Source: Methylobacterium sp.
GTDB lineage: Bacteria > Pseudomonadota > Alphaproteobacteria > Rhizobiales > Beijerinckiaceae
NCBI GenBank assembly: GCA_021154065.1
Contig: JAJKJG010000038.1
Coordinates: forward strand, 1-5,968
Direction of reading: 5' to 3'
DNA: 5,968 nucleotides
Each line of letters begins with the position of its first letter. Positions within the stretch are counted from its first letter, which is position 1. The notes under the pieces are model-generated. The model was given only the letters and a program-made list of their open reading frames with translations, had not been told where the DNA came from and made no database searches. The position numbers and the translations under genes were made by a program. Below, piece after piece: positions 1-5,678 of this stretch.

Positions 1-806
1 ACCACCGGCCAGCGGTCGGCAAGGTTGTATTGGATCGCGAGCCGCTCGGTGTCGGCCGGGCTCGTGACCGGCGTTATGCGATCGACCATCGTGCTCGGGA
101 ACCTGACCGCGTCGGCGATCCAGCCGGCGAGGTCGCCCGTCGCACTTCGCAGGCGCGCATGCGCCAGCACAGCCTCCCGCAGCACGGCGCCGTTCGCCTG
201 GATGTTGTCGCAGCTCAGGACGGTGAAGGGCGGCAGTCCGGCATCGCGGCGCCGGCGCAGCGCCTCGACGATGACGCCGATCGCGCTTCGCGGCCGCGCA
301 GGTGCGGCGAGGTCGGCGCGGATGAGCTCGTGACCGGGGTCCAGCCCCTTCGTCGCCGGGTCGAGACAGTATCCGTTCTCGGTCACGGTGAGGCTGACGA
401 TCCGGATGGCGCCATCGTCGAGGACGTCGAGGAGCTCTGCCGAGCTCTCACCCGCAAAGACAACCCGCGCGAGGGAGCCGATCACCCGGACGTGCTCCTC
501 CGCGCCTTCGCGCTCGATCAGCGTGTAGAGACCATCCTGAGGCGCGAGGCTCTCGATCATGCGCCGATCCGACGGAAGCAGGACCGCCCCGACGATGCCC
601 CAGCCGAGCGCTTCCGGATCGCGTTCCATCAGCTCGTGCGTGTAGCGGGCCATGTGGGCCCGGTGGAAGCCGCCAAGCCCGAGATGAACGATACCCGGAC
701 GCACGGCGGAGACGTCGTAGCCGGGAGCCCGTATCCCGGCGGGTAGTGAGGACAGCGCTCCGCGCCGGAGCGGTACGGGTTGCCGAGCGGCGGCCGGCGC
801 GCTCAT
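1..806 (-). CDS. Mannitol 2-dehydrogenase / fructuronate reductase family oxidoreductase, N-terminal part (runs off left edge)
   Basis: This gene encodes an NAD(P)-dependent long-chain polyol dehydrogenase of the mannitol 2-dehydrogenase / fructuronate reductase family, which interconverts a polyol and a ketose (or a uronate pair) in the cytoplasm. About 268 residues are visible of the usual ~480-500. The Rossmann-type motif GLGGFHRAH is at residues 43-51. Other family blocks are TVTENGYC at 140-147, SCDNIQANG at 198-206 and FPSTMVDRITP at 237-247. The family usually has Asn where this protein has Ser in FPS. The catalytic Lys-containing C-terminal domain lies outside the window, so activity cannot be judged. 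The ATG at 806-804 has GGGAGAG 8 nt upstream (815-821 on the plus strand). The gene is transcribed away from the HAD gene. Family assignment is firm; the exact substrate (mannitol, sorbitol, arabinitol or a uronate) is not determined. Confidence 0.9.
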   Translation of the reverse strand, partial: MSAPAAARQPVPLRRGALSSLPAGIRAPGYDVSAVRPGIVHLGLGGFHRAHMARYTHELMERDPEALGWGIVGAVLLPSDRRMIESLAPQDGLYTLIEREGAEEHVRVIGSLARVVFAGESSAELLDVLDDGAIRIVSLTVTENGYCLDPATKGLDPGHELIRADLAAPARPRSAIGVIVEALRRRRDAGLPPFTVLSCDNIQANGAVLREAVLAHARLRSATGDLAGWIADAVRFPSTMVDRITPVTSPADTERLAIQYNLADRWPV

Positions 807-814
807 GGTCGTGT

Positions 815-821
815 CTCTCCC
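815..821 (-). promoter_or_regulatory. Ribosome binding site of the dehydrogenase gene
   Basis: On the minus strand this reads GGGAGAG, 8 nt before the ATG at 806-804. It is a good Shine-Dalgarno match and fixes that start. Confidence 0.65.
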
Positions 822-874
822 GTGCGAGCTACCTGAACCCATGCCGGCGCCGGACGCTGTCGGCAAGCGCGACG

Positions 875-903
875 TTGAGCCGGACGGAAGTCGCCGCTAC
901 ACC
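875..903 (+). promoter_or_regulatory. Weak sigma70-like promoter candidate before the HAD gene
   Basis: TTGAGC (875-880) and TACACC (898-903) are separated by 17 bp, matching the consensus hexamers at 4/6 and 3/6 bases. They lie in the 127-bp divergent gap, about 30 bp before the chosen HAD start. A partial dyad centred on the CG at 873-874 overlaps the -35 position. In GC-rich DNA such matches arise often by chance, so this is a candidate only. No clearer promoter was seen for the divergent dehydrogenase gene. Confidence 0.2.
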
Positions 904-933
904 CTGACTGGATCGAGACGGGCGGGACGGCTG

Positions 934-1662
934 ATGAGGGCTTTGACAGAGACGGGTTTGCGCGAAAGAGCGGCCCGCCCCCTCGTGATCTTCGACTGCG
1001 ACGGGGTTCTGGTCGACAGCGAGGTTCTCGCCTGCGACGTCCAGGCGCGTGCGCTGACCGGATATGGTCTGCCGATCTCCGGAGCCGATGTCGCACGCCG
1101 CTTTCTCGGGATGTCCGCGAAGGACATGCGCCGCCTGCTGGAGAGCGACTTCGGGCGGCCGCTTCCGGCGGATCACGAAAGCCGTTGCGGCGAGGAGCTC
1201 TTCAGCCTGTTCCGCCGCGAGCTGAAGCCGGTCGCCGGGATTGCAGGCGTGCTGGAAGAGATCGAGCGGGCAGGCGTGGCTCGCTGCGTCGCCTCGAGCT
1301 CGTCGGCCGAACGCATCGCGCTGGCGCTTGAGGTGACCGGCTTGTCGACCTTCTTCGGCCCGCATGTGTTCAGCTCCAGCATGGTGTCGCGCGGGAAGCC
1401 GGCGCCGGACCTCTTCCTGCATGCCGCGAAAACCATGGGCTTTGCCCCGGAGAGCTGCGTCGTCGTCGAGGACAGTACGAACGGGATCAAGGCCGCCCGG
1501 AGCGCCGGGATGAGAGCGCTCGGCTTCGTCGGCGGCGTTCATTGCCGGCCGGCTCACGGCGACGACCTGCTGGCGGCCGGCGCCGACCTTCTCTGTCGCG
1601 ATTCATTGGAGCTGGCCAAGGCGCTGCTCGGGGTGACCCCAATCGAAGCCGGTACGACCTGA
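934..1662 (+). CDS. HAD-superfamily hydrolase (subfamily IA; sugar-phosphate phosphatase or beta-phosphoglucomutase-like)
   Basis: This 242-residue soluble protein belongs to the haloacid dehalogenase superfamily and probably removes phosphate from, or isomerises, a small sugar phosphate. Motif I is DCDGVLVDS at 21-29, with nucleophile Asp21 and acid/base Asp23. Motif II is the serine run near 121-124. Motif III is Lys155 in SRGKPAPDLF. Motif IV is VVEDS with Glu179 and Asp180. A helical cap fills roughly residues 30-98, as in beta-phosphoglucomutase and E. coli YieH-type phosphatases. I chose the ATG at 934, which has GGGA six nt upstream. An upstream in-frame ATG at 805 would add 43 residues unrelated to the fold and would overlap the divergent dehydrogenase start. 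The second Asp argues against a dehalogenase. HAD hydrolases occur in polyol transport and catabolism loci of related bacteria, which fits the adjacent dehydrogenase. The substrate is unknown. Confidence 0.9.
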   Translation: MRALTETGLRERAARPLVIFDCDGVLVDSEVLACDVQARALTGYGLPISGADVARRFLGMSAKDMRRLLESDFGRPLPADHESRCGEELFSLFRRELKPVAGIAGVLEEIERAGVARCVASSSSAERIALALEVTGLSTFFGPHVFSSSMVSRGKPAPDLFLHAAKTMGFAPESCVVVEDSTNGIKAARSAGMRALGFVGGVHCRPAHGDDLLAAGADLLCRDSLELAKALLGVTPIEAGTT

Positions 1663-1720
1663 CGCAAATGGCCGCTCGTTGGGTGTAATAGCTCGCGACC
1701 GGCGCGATGAAGTTGCGGAT

Positions 1721-1770
1721 GTTACAGGCCGCTTCGAACGTTTGTACAGGCCGCGACGCGTATGTAATCT
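1721..1770 (+). promoter_or_regulatory. Putative control region of the transporter operon: LacI-like dyad, direct repeat, weak promoter
   Basis: The 157-bp gap between the HAD stop and the phosphoesterase start contains several overlapping signals. A dyad at 1733-1746, TTCGAACGTTTGTA, is centred on the CG at 1739-1740 and pairs at 10 of 14 positions. This resembles LacI-family operators, which are built around a central AACGTT. The sequence TACAGGCCGC occurs at 1723-1732 and again at 1745-1754, exactly 22 bp or two helical turns apart. TTGTAC (1742-1747) and TAATCT (1765-1770) are spaced 17 bp and could serve as -35 and -10, though each matches consensus at only 3/6. The dyad overlaps the -35, which would suit repression. 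No LacI-family gene is in the window. The rest of the gap (1663-1720 and 1771-1819) shows no gene or terminator, only a 10-bp GC palindrome at 1772-1781. Confidence 0.3.
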
Positions 1771-1819
1771 GGGCCGCGGCCGCCGTCGGACAGAGCGGTA
1801 AAACGGGACGAAGCGGCCG

Positions 1820-2644
1820 ATGGTGCGCGTGCTCCAGATCTCCGATACCCATCTCAGCCCGGGCAAGCCGCACTTTGCCGAGAACTGGGCTCCTCTGCTC
1901 GCCTGGGTGCGCGCACAATCGCCGGACTTGGTCGTGCATACGGGAGATGTGACGGTTGACGGAGCCGATGTCGAGGAGGACATGCGCTATTGCGCCTCCC
2001 TCCTGCCGCAACTCGGCGCGCGTGTGCTGTGCATCCCGGGCAACCACGATGTCGGTGAGGCGGGAAGTCCGTTTCAGCCGGTGAATGGGGAGCGCATCGC
2101 ACGGTGGCGCCGCCATTTCGGTCCGGATTATTGGGCCCATGACATCGAAAACTGGCGCCTCATCGGGCTCAACTCGCTGCTTCTCGGGAGCGGCGAGCCT
2201 GAGGAGGAGCGGCAGTTCGCGTGGCTTGAGCAAACGCTCGCCCAATCGGACGGGCGTCGCATAGCCTGGTTCATGCACCAGCCCTTGTTCCTGGACGACC
2301 CGGCGGAGGGCGACACGGGATATTGGGGCATCAAGCCGGCTCCTCGTGCTCGCCTCTTGGAGCTCGCGGCACGCAACCAGGTCGCGCTCGTTGCGAGCGG
2401 TCATGTCCACAAGGCACACGACCGTTACGTCGATGGAGCCAGGCATATTTGGGGACCGTCGTCCGGCTTTGTCGTCGGTCCCGCGCTGCAGCCTCCCATG
2501 CCGGGAGAGAAGCGATTGGGCGCGGTGAGCTACAGGTTCGCTCCGGACGGCTTCACGGCCGCAATCATCGAGGTTGAAGGACTGCGAACGTTCTTCATCG
2601 ACGACGTGATCCACGAAGTCTATCCGCCGCGCCGGGCGGCCTGA
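1820..2644 (+). CDS. Class III metallophosphoesterase (GpdQ/CpdA-like phosphodiesterase), first gene of the transporter operon
   Basis: This 274-residue calcineurin-like phosphoesterase should use a two-metal centre to hydrolyse a phosphodiester or phosphomonoester. The full ligand set is visible: Asp9 and His11 (DTH), Asp43 (GDV), Asn75-His76-Asp77 (GNHD), His153 (FMHQP), and His195 and His197 (GHVH). This pattern and the length match the cyclic-nucleotide phosphodiesterase CpdA and glycerophosphodiesterase GpdQ branch. There is no signal peptide or membrane segment, so it should act in the cytoplasm. The ATG at 1820 starts two residues before the first beta strand, VLQISDTH; GGGACG at 1805-1810 is a modest Shine-Dalgarno. 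Its stop is only 4 nt before the ABC ATPase start, so the two are very likely co-transcribed. A role on the imported solute is inferred from that linkage; a cAMP phosphodiesterase role is an alternative. The substrate cannot be read from the sequence. Confidence 0.9.
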   Translation: MVRVLQISDTHLSPGKPHFAENWAPLLAWVRAQSPDLVVHTGDVTVDGADVEEDMRYCASLLPQLGARVLCIPGNHDVGEAGSPFQPVNGERIARWRRHFGPDYWAHDIENWRLIGLNSLLLGSGEPEEERQFAWLEQTLAQSDGRRIAWFMHQPLFLDDPAEGDTGYWGIKPAPRARLLELAARNQVALVASGHVHKAHDRYVDGARHIWGPSSGFVVGPALQPPMPGEKRLGAVSYRFAPDGFTAAIIEVEGLRTFFIDDVIHEVYPPRRAA

Positions 2645-2648
2645 CGAG

Positions 2649-3848
2649 ATGGCGTCAGTCGAGCTCAGCGGCATTTCAAAGGCGTTCGGAGACACGAGCG
2701 TCCTGAACGGGATCGATCTCTCGATTCGGGACGGCGAATTCCTGACGCTGGTCGGTCCGTCCGGCTGCGGGAAGTCGACGCTTATCCGCATCATCGCCGG
2801 CCTCGAGGCGCAGGATCAGGGGTCGGTCGCGCTCGGCGGAACTCCCGTCGACGGTCTGCGGCCCCACGAGCGGCGTGTCGCAATGGTGTTCCAGAGCTAT
2901 GCGCTGTACCCGCATATGACCGTGCGGGAGAACATAGGGCTGCCCCTGGTTCTGTCCCGGCTTCGGCTATGGGAGCGTGTCCCCGTCCTTCGCCTCCTGT
3001 CGAGGCGCCGCCGGAGGATCATGCCGGAGGTCGACCAAGAGGTCGAAGCGACCGCACGCCAGCTCCATATCGAGGAGCTTCTCGACCGTCGTCCCGCCCA
3101 ACTTTCGGGCGGGCAGCGTCAGCGCGTCGCGCTCGGGCGCGCCATGGTTCGCAAGCCGCGCGCCTTCCTCATGGACGAGCCGCTCTCCAATCTCGATGCC
3201 AAGCTCCGGGTGCACATGCGAAGCGAGCTCGCGGAGCTGCACAAGCGGCTCGGCGCGACGTTCGTGTACGTCACTCACGACCAAGTCGAAGCGATGACGA
3301 TGTCGGACCGGATCGCCATGATGGATGCGGGACGAATCCTGCAGCTCGGGACGCCGAGCGAGCTCTACGAGCGGCCCGCGAACGTCAAGGTCGCGTCGTT
3401 CATCGGAAGCCCGGCGATCAACTTCTTGCCCGGGCGCGTGGTGGATGGCGGTGCCGTCGAGCTCTTCGGGCATCTGCTGCCAACGACAGTCGACCTGCCC
3501 GCGGGATCGCCGCTTGGCATCGGGGTGCGCCCGGAGGCGATCTCACTTACCGGCCCGGATCCATCTCCCGCGTCCTTCGCGGTCTCTGCAACGCTGCTCC
3601 GAAAGGAGAACCTTGGTCCCGAATTCATCCTGCATCTTGCAGTCGGCGATGCCCGGATTCCGGTGGTGGCCCGAATCGCTGCCGGGCCGACCTTGCCCGA
3701 GGTCGACGAACGCGTGGGGCTGATGATCAGCCGCACCGGGTGCCACCTCTTCGGCCCGGACGGCAACCGCATAGAGGCGCGGCCCGTCGATTCTGCGCCT
3801 TTGCGCTCGGTTCGCGCCTTCCCCGTCGGCGAAAGGGTCTCGCAGTGA
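2649..3848 (+). CDS. ABC transporter ATP-binding protein, CUT1 (UgpC/MalK/SmoK-like)
   Basis: This 399-residue protein is the ATPase that powers a carbohydrate-type importer, working as a dimer on the cytoplasmic face of the two permeases. Walker A is GPSGCGKST at 36-44, the Q-loop is Gln82, the signature is LSGGQ at 152-156, Walker B is AFLMDE ending at Asp176-Glu177, the D-loop is SNLD at 180-183 and the switch His is His210. The C-terminal ~140 residues, beginning at FIGSPAINF (251-259), form the MalK/UgpC-type TOBE regulatory domain. Relative to E. coli MalK, the stretch between the Q-loop Gln and LSGGQ is about 18 residues longer. The extra part carries an arginine run at 119-123 and sits in the helical subdomain that meets the permeases. 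The gene follows the phosphoesterase by 4 nt with no strong Shine-Dalgarno, suggesting translational coupling. Its stop overlaps the next gene's start. Function is certain at family level; the substrate is not. Confidence 0.96.
   Translation: MASVELSGISKAFGDTSVLNGIDLSIRDGEFLTLVGPSGCGKSTLIRIIAGLEAQDQGSVALGGTPVDGLRPHERRVAMVFQSYALYPHMTVRENIGLPLVLSRLRLWERVPVLRLLSRRRRRIMPEVDQEVEATARQLHIEELLDRRPAQLSGGQRQRVALGRAMVRKPRAFLMDEPLSNLDAKLRVHMRSELAELHKRLGATFVYVTHDQVEAMTMSDRIAMMDAGRILQLGTPSELYERPANVKVASFIGSPAINFLPGRVVDGGAVELFGHLLPTTVDLPAGSPLGIGVRPEAISLTGPDPSPASFAVSATLLRKENLGPEFILHLAVGDARIPVVARIAAGPTLPEVDERVGLMISRTGCHLFGPDGNRIEARPVDSAPLRSVRAFPVGERVSQ
3832..3837 (+). promoter_or_regulatory. Ribosome binding site deciding the GTG start of permease 1
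   Basis: AAAGGG lies 7 nt before the GTG at 3845. It supports this non-ATG start over later in-frame candidates (TTG at 3857, ATG at 3923). Confidence 0.6.
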
Positions 3849-4777
3849 CAGGGACGTTGACCGCGACCGGGAAAGCCGGGCGGCGTGTGAAGGGCGGTCG
3901 CCAGGCTTTCATCGAGCAGCTGATGGGGGTCGGTTTCGCCTTTCCGGCTTTTCTCCTGCTCGCCGTGATCACGATCGCGCCGTTGATTGCCCTGGTGGTC
4001 TTGAGCTTCACCGACTACGAGCTCGGTGCGACCGACACGGCCGTCGTCGGTCTCGCGAATTATAACAAGGCGCTCGCGGACCCGGTCTTCCGCCGCGCCC
4101 TGAGGAACACCTTTCTTTATGTCGCGCTCGTCCTCCCCGGCGCGGTGCTGCTCGGTCTCTTCGTCGCGGTGCTCGTGCAGAGTCGAACCCGGACGCGTTG
4201 GATCTATCAGGTCATCTACTTCCTGCCCGTCACCTCGACCCTGATTGCGATGGCGACGGTGTGGCAGGCGCTGCTGCATCCGCGGCTCGGCCCTGTCGGC
4301 GCGACGCTCCGGCTCCTCGGCGTCGGGGAGGTCGCTTTCCTGAGCGAGCCGTCGCTCGTGCTGCCCACCCTCGCGGTGATCGGGATTTGGCAGCTCCTCG
4401 GCTTCAACATGGTCCTGTTCATGGCCGGGCTCTCGGCAATCCCCCGCGACCTTTACGAGGCGGCCGAGATCGACGGATGCACCGGGGCCCTCGATCGATT
4501 CGTGACGATCACCTTGCCGCTGCTCGGCCCGACCACGATGTTCGTCATCGTGACGACCTCGATCACCGCATTCAAGGTGTTCGACACTGTGGCTGTGATG
4601 ACCCGTGGCGGGCCGGCGGGCTCCTCGGAGGTCCTGCTCTACACGATCTACCTCGAAGCTTTTCAGTATTTCCACACGGCCTATGGCGCGGCGCTGACCG
4701 TCATCTTCCTGCTTTTCGTTCTCGTATTCTCGGGCGCGCAGGCCTTCGTGCTCGAGCGGCGGGTGCATTACGGATGA
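3845..4777 (+). CDS. Sugar ABC transporter permease 1 (UgpA/MalF-like)
   Basis: This 310-residue inner-membrane protein is one half of the import channel of a CUT1 carbohydrate transporter. Six hydrophobic segments are visible at roughly 28-54, 89-112, 122-143, 171-197, 229-248 and 281-303. The cytoplasmic EAA loop, which docks on the ATPase, is at 205-225: YEAAEIDG followed by ITLP in the usual spacing. I chose the GTG start at 3845, which overlaps the ATPase stop as GTGA and has AAAGGG 7 nt upstream. Starting at the ATG at 3923 would leave the first membrane helix intact but lose 26 basic N-terminal residues and the overlap. The open frame continues far upstream through the ATPase gene, but that part reads as low-complexity Arg/Ala-rich shadow. 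The stop overlaps the next start as ATGA, so production of the two permeases is probably coupled. Confidence 0.94.
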   Translation: MTGTLTATGKAGRRVKGGRQAFIEQLMGVGFAFPAFLLLAVITIAPLIALVVLSFTDYELGATDTAVVGLANYNKALADPVFRRALRNTFLYVALVLPGAVLLGLFVAVLVQSRTRTRWIYQVIYFLPVTSTLIAMATVWQALLHPRLGPVGATLRLLGVGEVAFLSEPSLVLPTLAVIGIWQLLGFNMVLFMAGLSAIPRDLYEAAEIDGCTGALDRFVTITLPLLGPTTMFVIVTTSITAFKVFDTVAVMTRGGPAGSSEVLLYTIYLEAFQYFHTAYGAALTVIFLLFVLVFSGAQAFVLERRVHYG

Positions 4778-5631
4778 GCGCGCATACCCTACCATCGATC
4801 ATCGGCGGCCGCCGCATTGCGCCCCGCATACTGGCTCACGCGGTGCTGCTCGCCGGATCCGTGTTCATGCTGTTGCCCTTCGTGTGGATGCTCGCCACCT
4901 CGGTGAAGCCGCCCTCGGAGGTCTTCTCATCGACGCTGTCGCTCTGGCCGTCACGATTCTACGGCCGGGAGAACTATACCCTCGCGCTCACAACGGCGCC
5001 CCTGTTCCGCTTCGCTCTGAACGGGGTGATCCTGTGCACCGGCATCCTGGTTGTGCAGGTGCTGGTCGCAATCCCGTGCGCCTATGCCCTCGCGAAGCTT
5101 CGCTTTCCCGGGCGGGGCATCCTTTTCGTCCTCGTGCTGCTCGGGCTTGCGATCCCGGTCCAGGTTCCGGCGCTGCCGCTCTACATCGGGCTCGCGCATC
5201 TCGGGCTTCTCGACACCTATTTCTCGATGATGGTGCCGTTCTTCGTCTCCGTCTTCGCGATCTTCCTGTTCCGCCAGTTCTTCAAGAGCTTCCCGAACGA
5301 CATCATCCAGGCGGCACGGCTCGACGGCATGAGTGAGTTCGAGATCGTCTGGCGCATCGTCGTTCCGAGCGCCTGGCCTGCGATCGCGGGCTTCTCAGTG
5401 TTCTCAATCGTGGCACACTGGAACGACCTCTACTGGCCACTGATCGTGATCAACAACGTGCGCCTCGCGCCCCCGCCACTCGGGATGATGTTCTTCGCCA
5501 ACGCGGAGACCGGCTCGAACTACGGGGCGCTGACAGCGGCCGCGACCATCCTGACGGCGCCGCTCGTCATCACGTTCTTGTTCGCGCGCCGGCAATTTAT
5601 CCAAGGCATCACTATGACGGGCATCAAGTGA
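4774..5631 (+). CDS. Sugar ABC transporter permease 2 (UgpE/MalG-like)
   Basis: This 285-residue inner-membrane protein is the partner permease of the importer. Hydrophobic segments are at about 19-42, 80-105, 115-141, 147-166, 200-225 and 252-271. The EAA loop at 179-200 reads QAARLDGMS followed by IVVP, so the usual first Glu is Gln here, a substitution often tolerated in MalG-type permeases. The C-terminus, RRQFIQGITMTGIK, is the classic end of this family. The ATG at 4774 overlaps the previous stop as ATGA; there is only a weak Shine-Dalgarno, consistent with translational coupling. The same frame is open upstream from 4198, but that stretch is a shadow of permease 1. A 47-nt gap separates this gene from the binding-protein gene. 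Confidence 0.95.
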   Translation: MSAHTLPSIIGGRRIAPRILAHAVLLAGSVFMLLPFVWMLATSVKPPSEVFSSTLSLWPSRFYGRENYTLALTTAPLFRFALNGVILCTGILVVQVLVAIPCAYALAKLRFPGRGILFVLVLLGLAIPVQVPALPLYIGLAHLGLLDTYFSMMVPFFVSVFAIFLFRQFFKSFPNDIIQAARLDGMSEFEIVWRIVVPSAWPAIAGFSVFSIVAHWNDLYWPLIVINNVRLAPPPLGMMFFANAETGSNYGALTAAATILTAPLVITFLFARRQFIQGITMTGIK

Positions 5632-5663
5632 CAGCGTCGCCCGGAAAAACCGATCAACCAAGC

Positions 5664-5670
5664 AAGGGAG
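5664..5670 (+). promoter_or_regulatory. Strong ribosome binding site of the solute-binding protein gene
   Basis: AAGGGAG lies 8 nt before the ATG at 5679. It is the best Shine-Dalgarno in the operon, fitting a binding protein that must be made in excess over the membrane parts. Confidence 0.7.
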
Positions 5671-5678
5671 TGAAACGG

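Noticed and set aside
30..746. 238-residue open frame on the plus strand opposite the dehydrogenase
   Set aside because: It is Arg/Asp-rich with no recognisable domain, while the opposite strand carries clear dehydrogenase motifs throughout.
805..933. 43-residue N-terminal extension of the HAD protein from an ATG at 805
   Set aside because: It lies outside the HAD fold, has no matching Shine-Dalgarno that I can see and begins on the start codon of the divergent gene.
1772..1781. GGCCGCGGCC palindrome as a possible terminator stem
   Set aside because: It has no loop or following T-run, and short GC palindromes are expected by chance at this base composition.
1707..1952. Small 81-residue open frame starting in the gap before the phosphoesterase
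   Set aside because: No ribosome binding site, mostly overlaps the phosphoesterase out of frame, and the product has no recognisable feature.
1487..2794. 435-residue open frame on the minus strand opposite the phosphoesterase
   Set aside because: The plus strand encodes an intact phosphoesterase with all metal ligands. The minus frame is Arg/Pro-rich, spans the HAD end, the gap and the ATPase start, and shows no motif.
2969..3844. Upstream extension of the permease 1 frame through the ATPase gene, as if a fusion
   Set aside because: The extension is low-complexity Arg/Ala shadow of the ATPase, and a GTG start with good Shine-Dalgarno sits exactly at the ATPase stop.
4198..4773. Upstream extension of the permease 2 frame through permease 1
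   Set aside because: It is a shadow of permease 1; the ATGA overlap marks the true start.
3365..4795. 476-residue open frame on the minus strand opposite the ATPase end and permease 1
   Set aside because: Its composition (runs of Glu, Arg, Asp, His) is the typical mirror of GC-rich hydrophobic coding DNA; permease 1 is unambiguous on the other strand.
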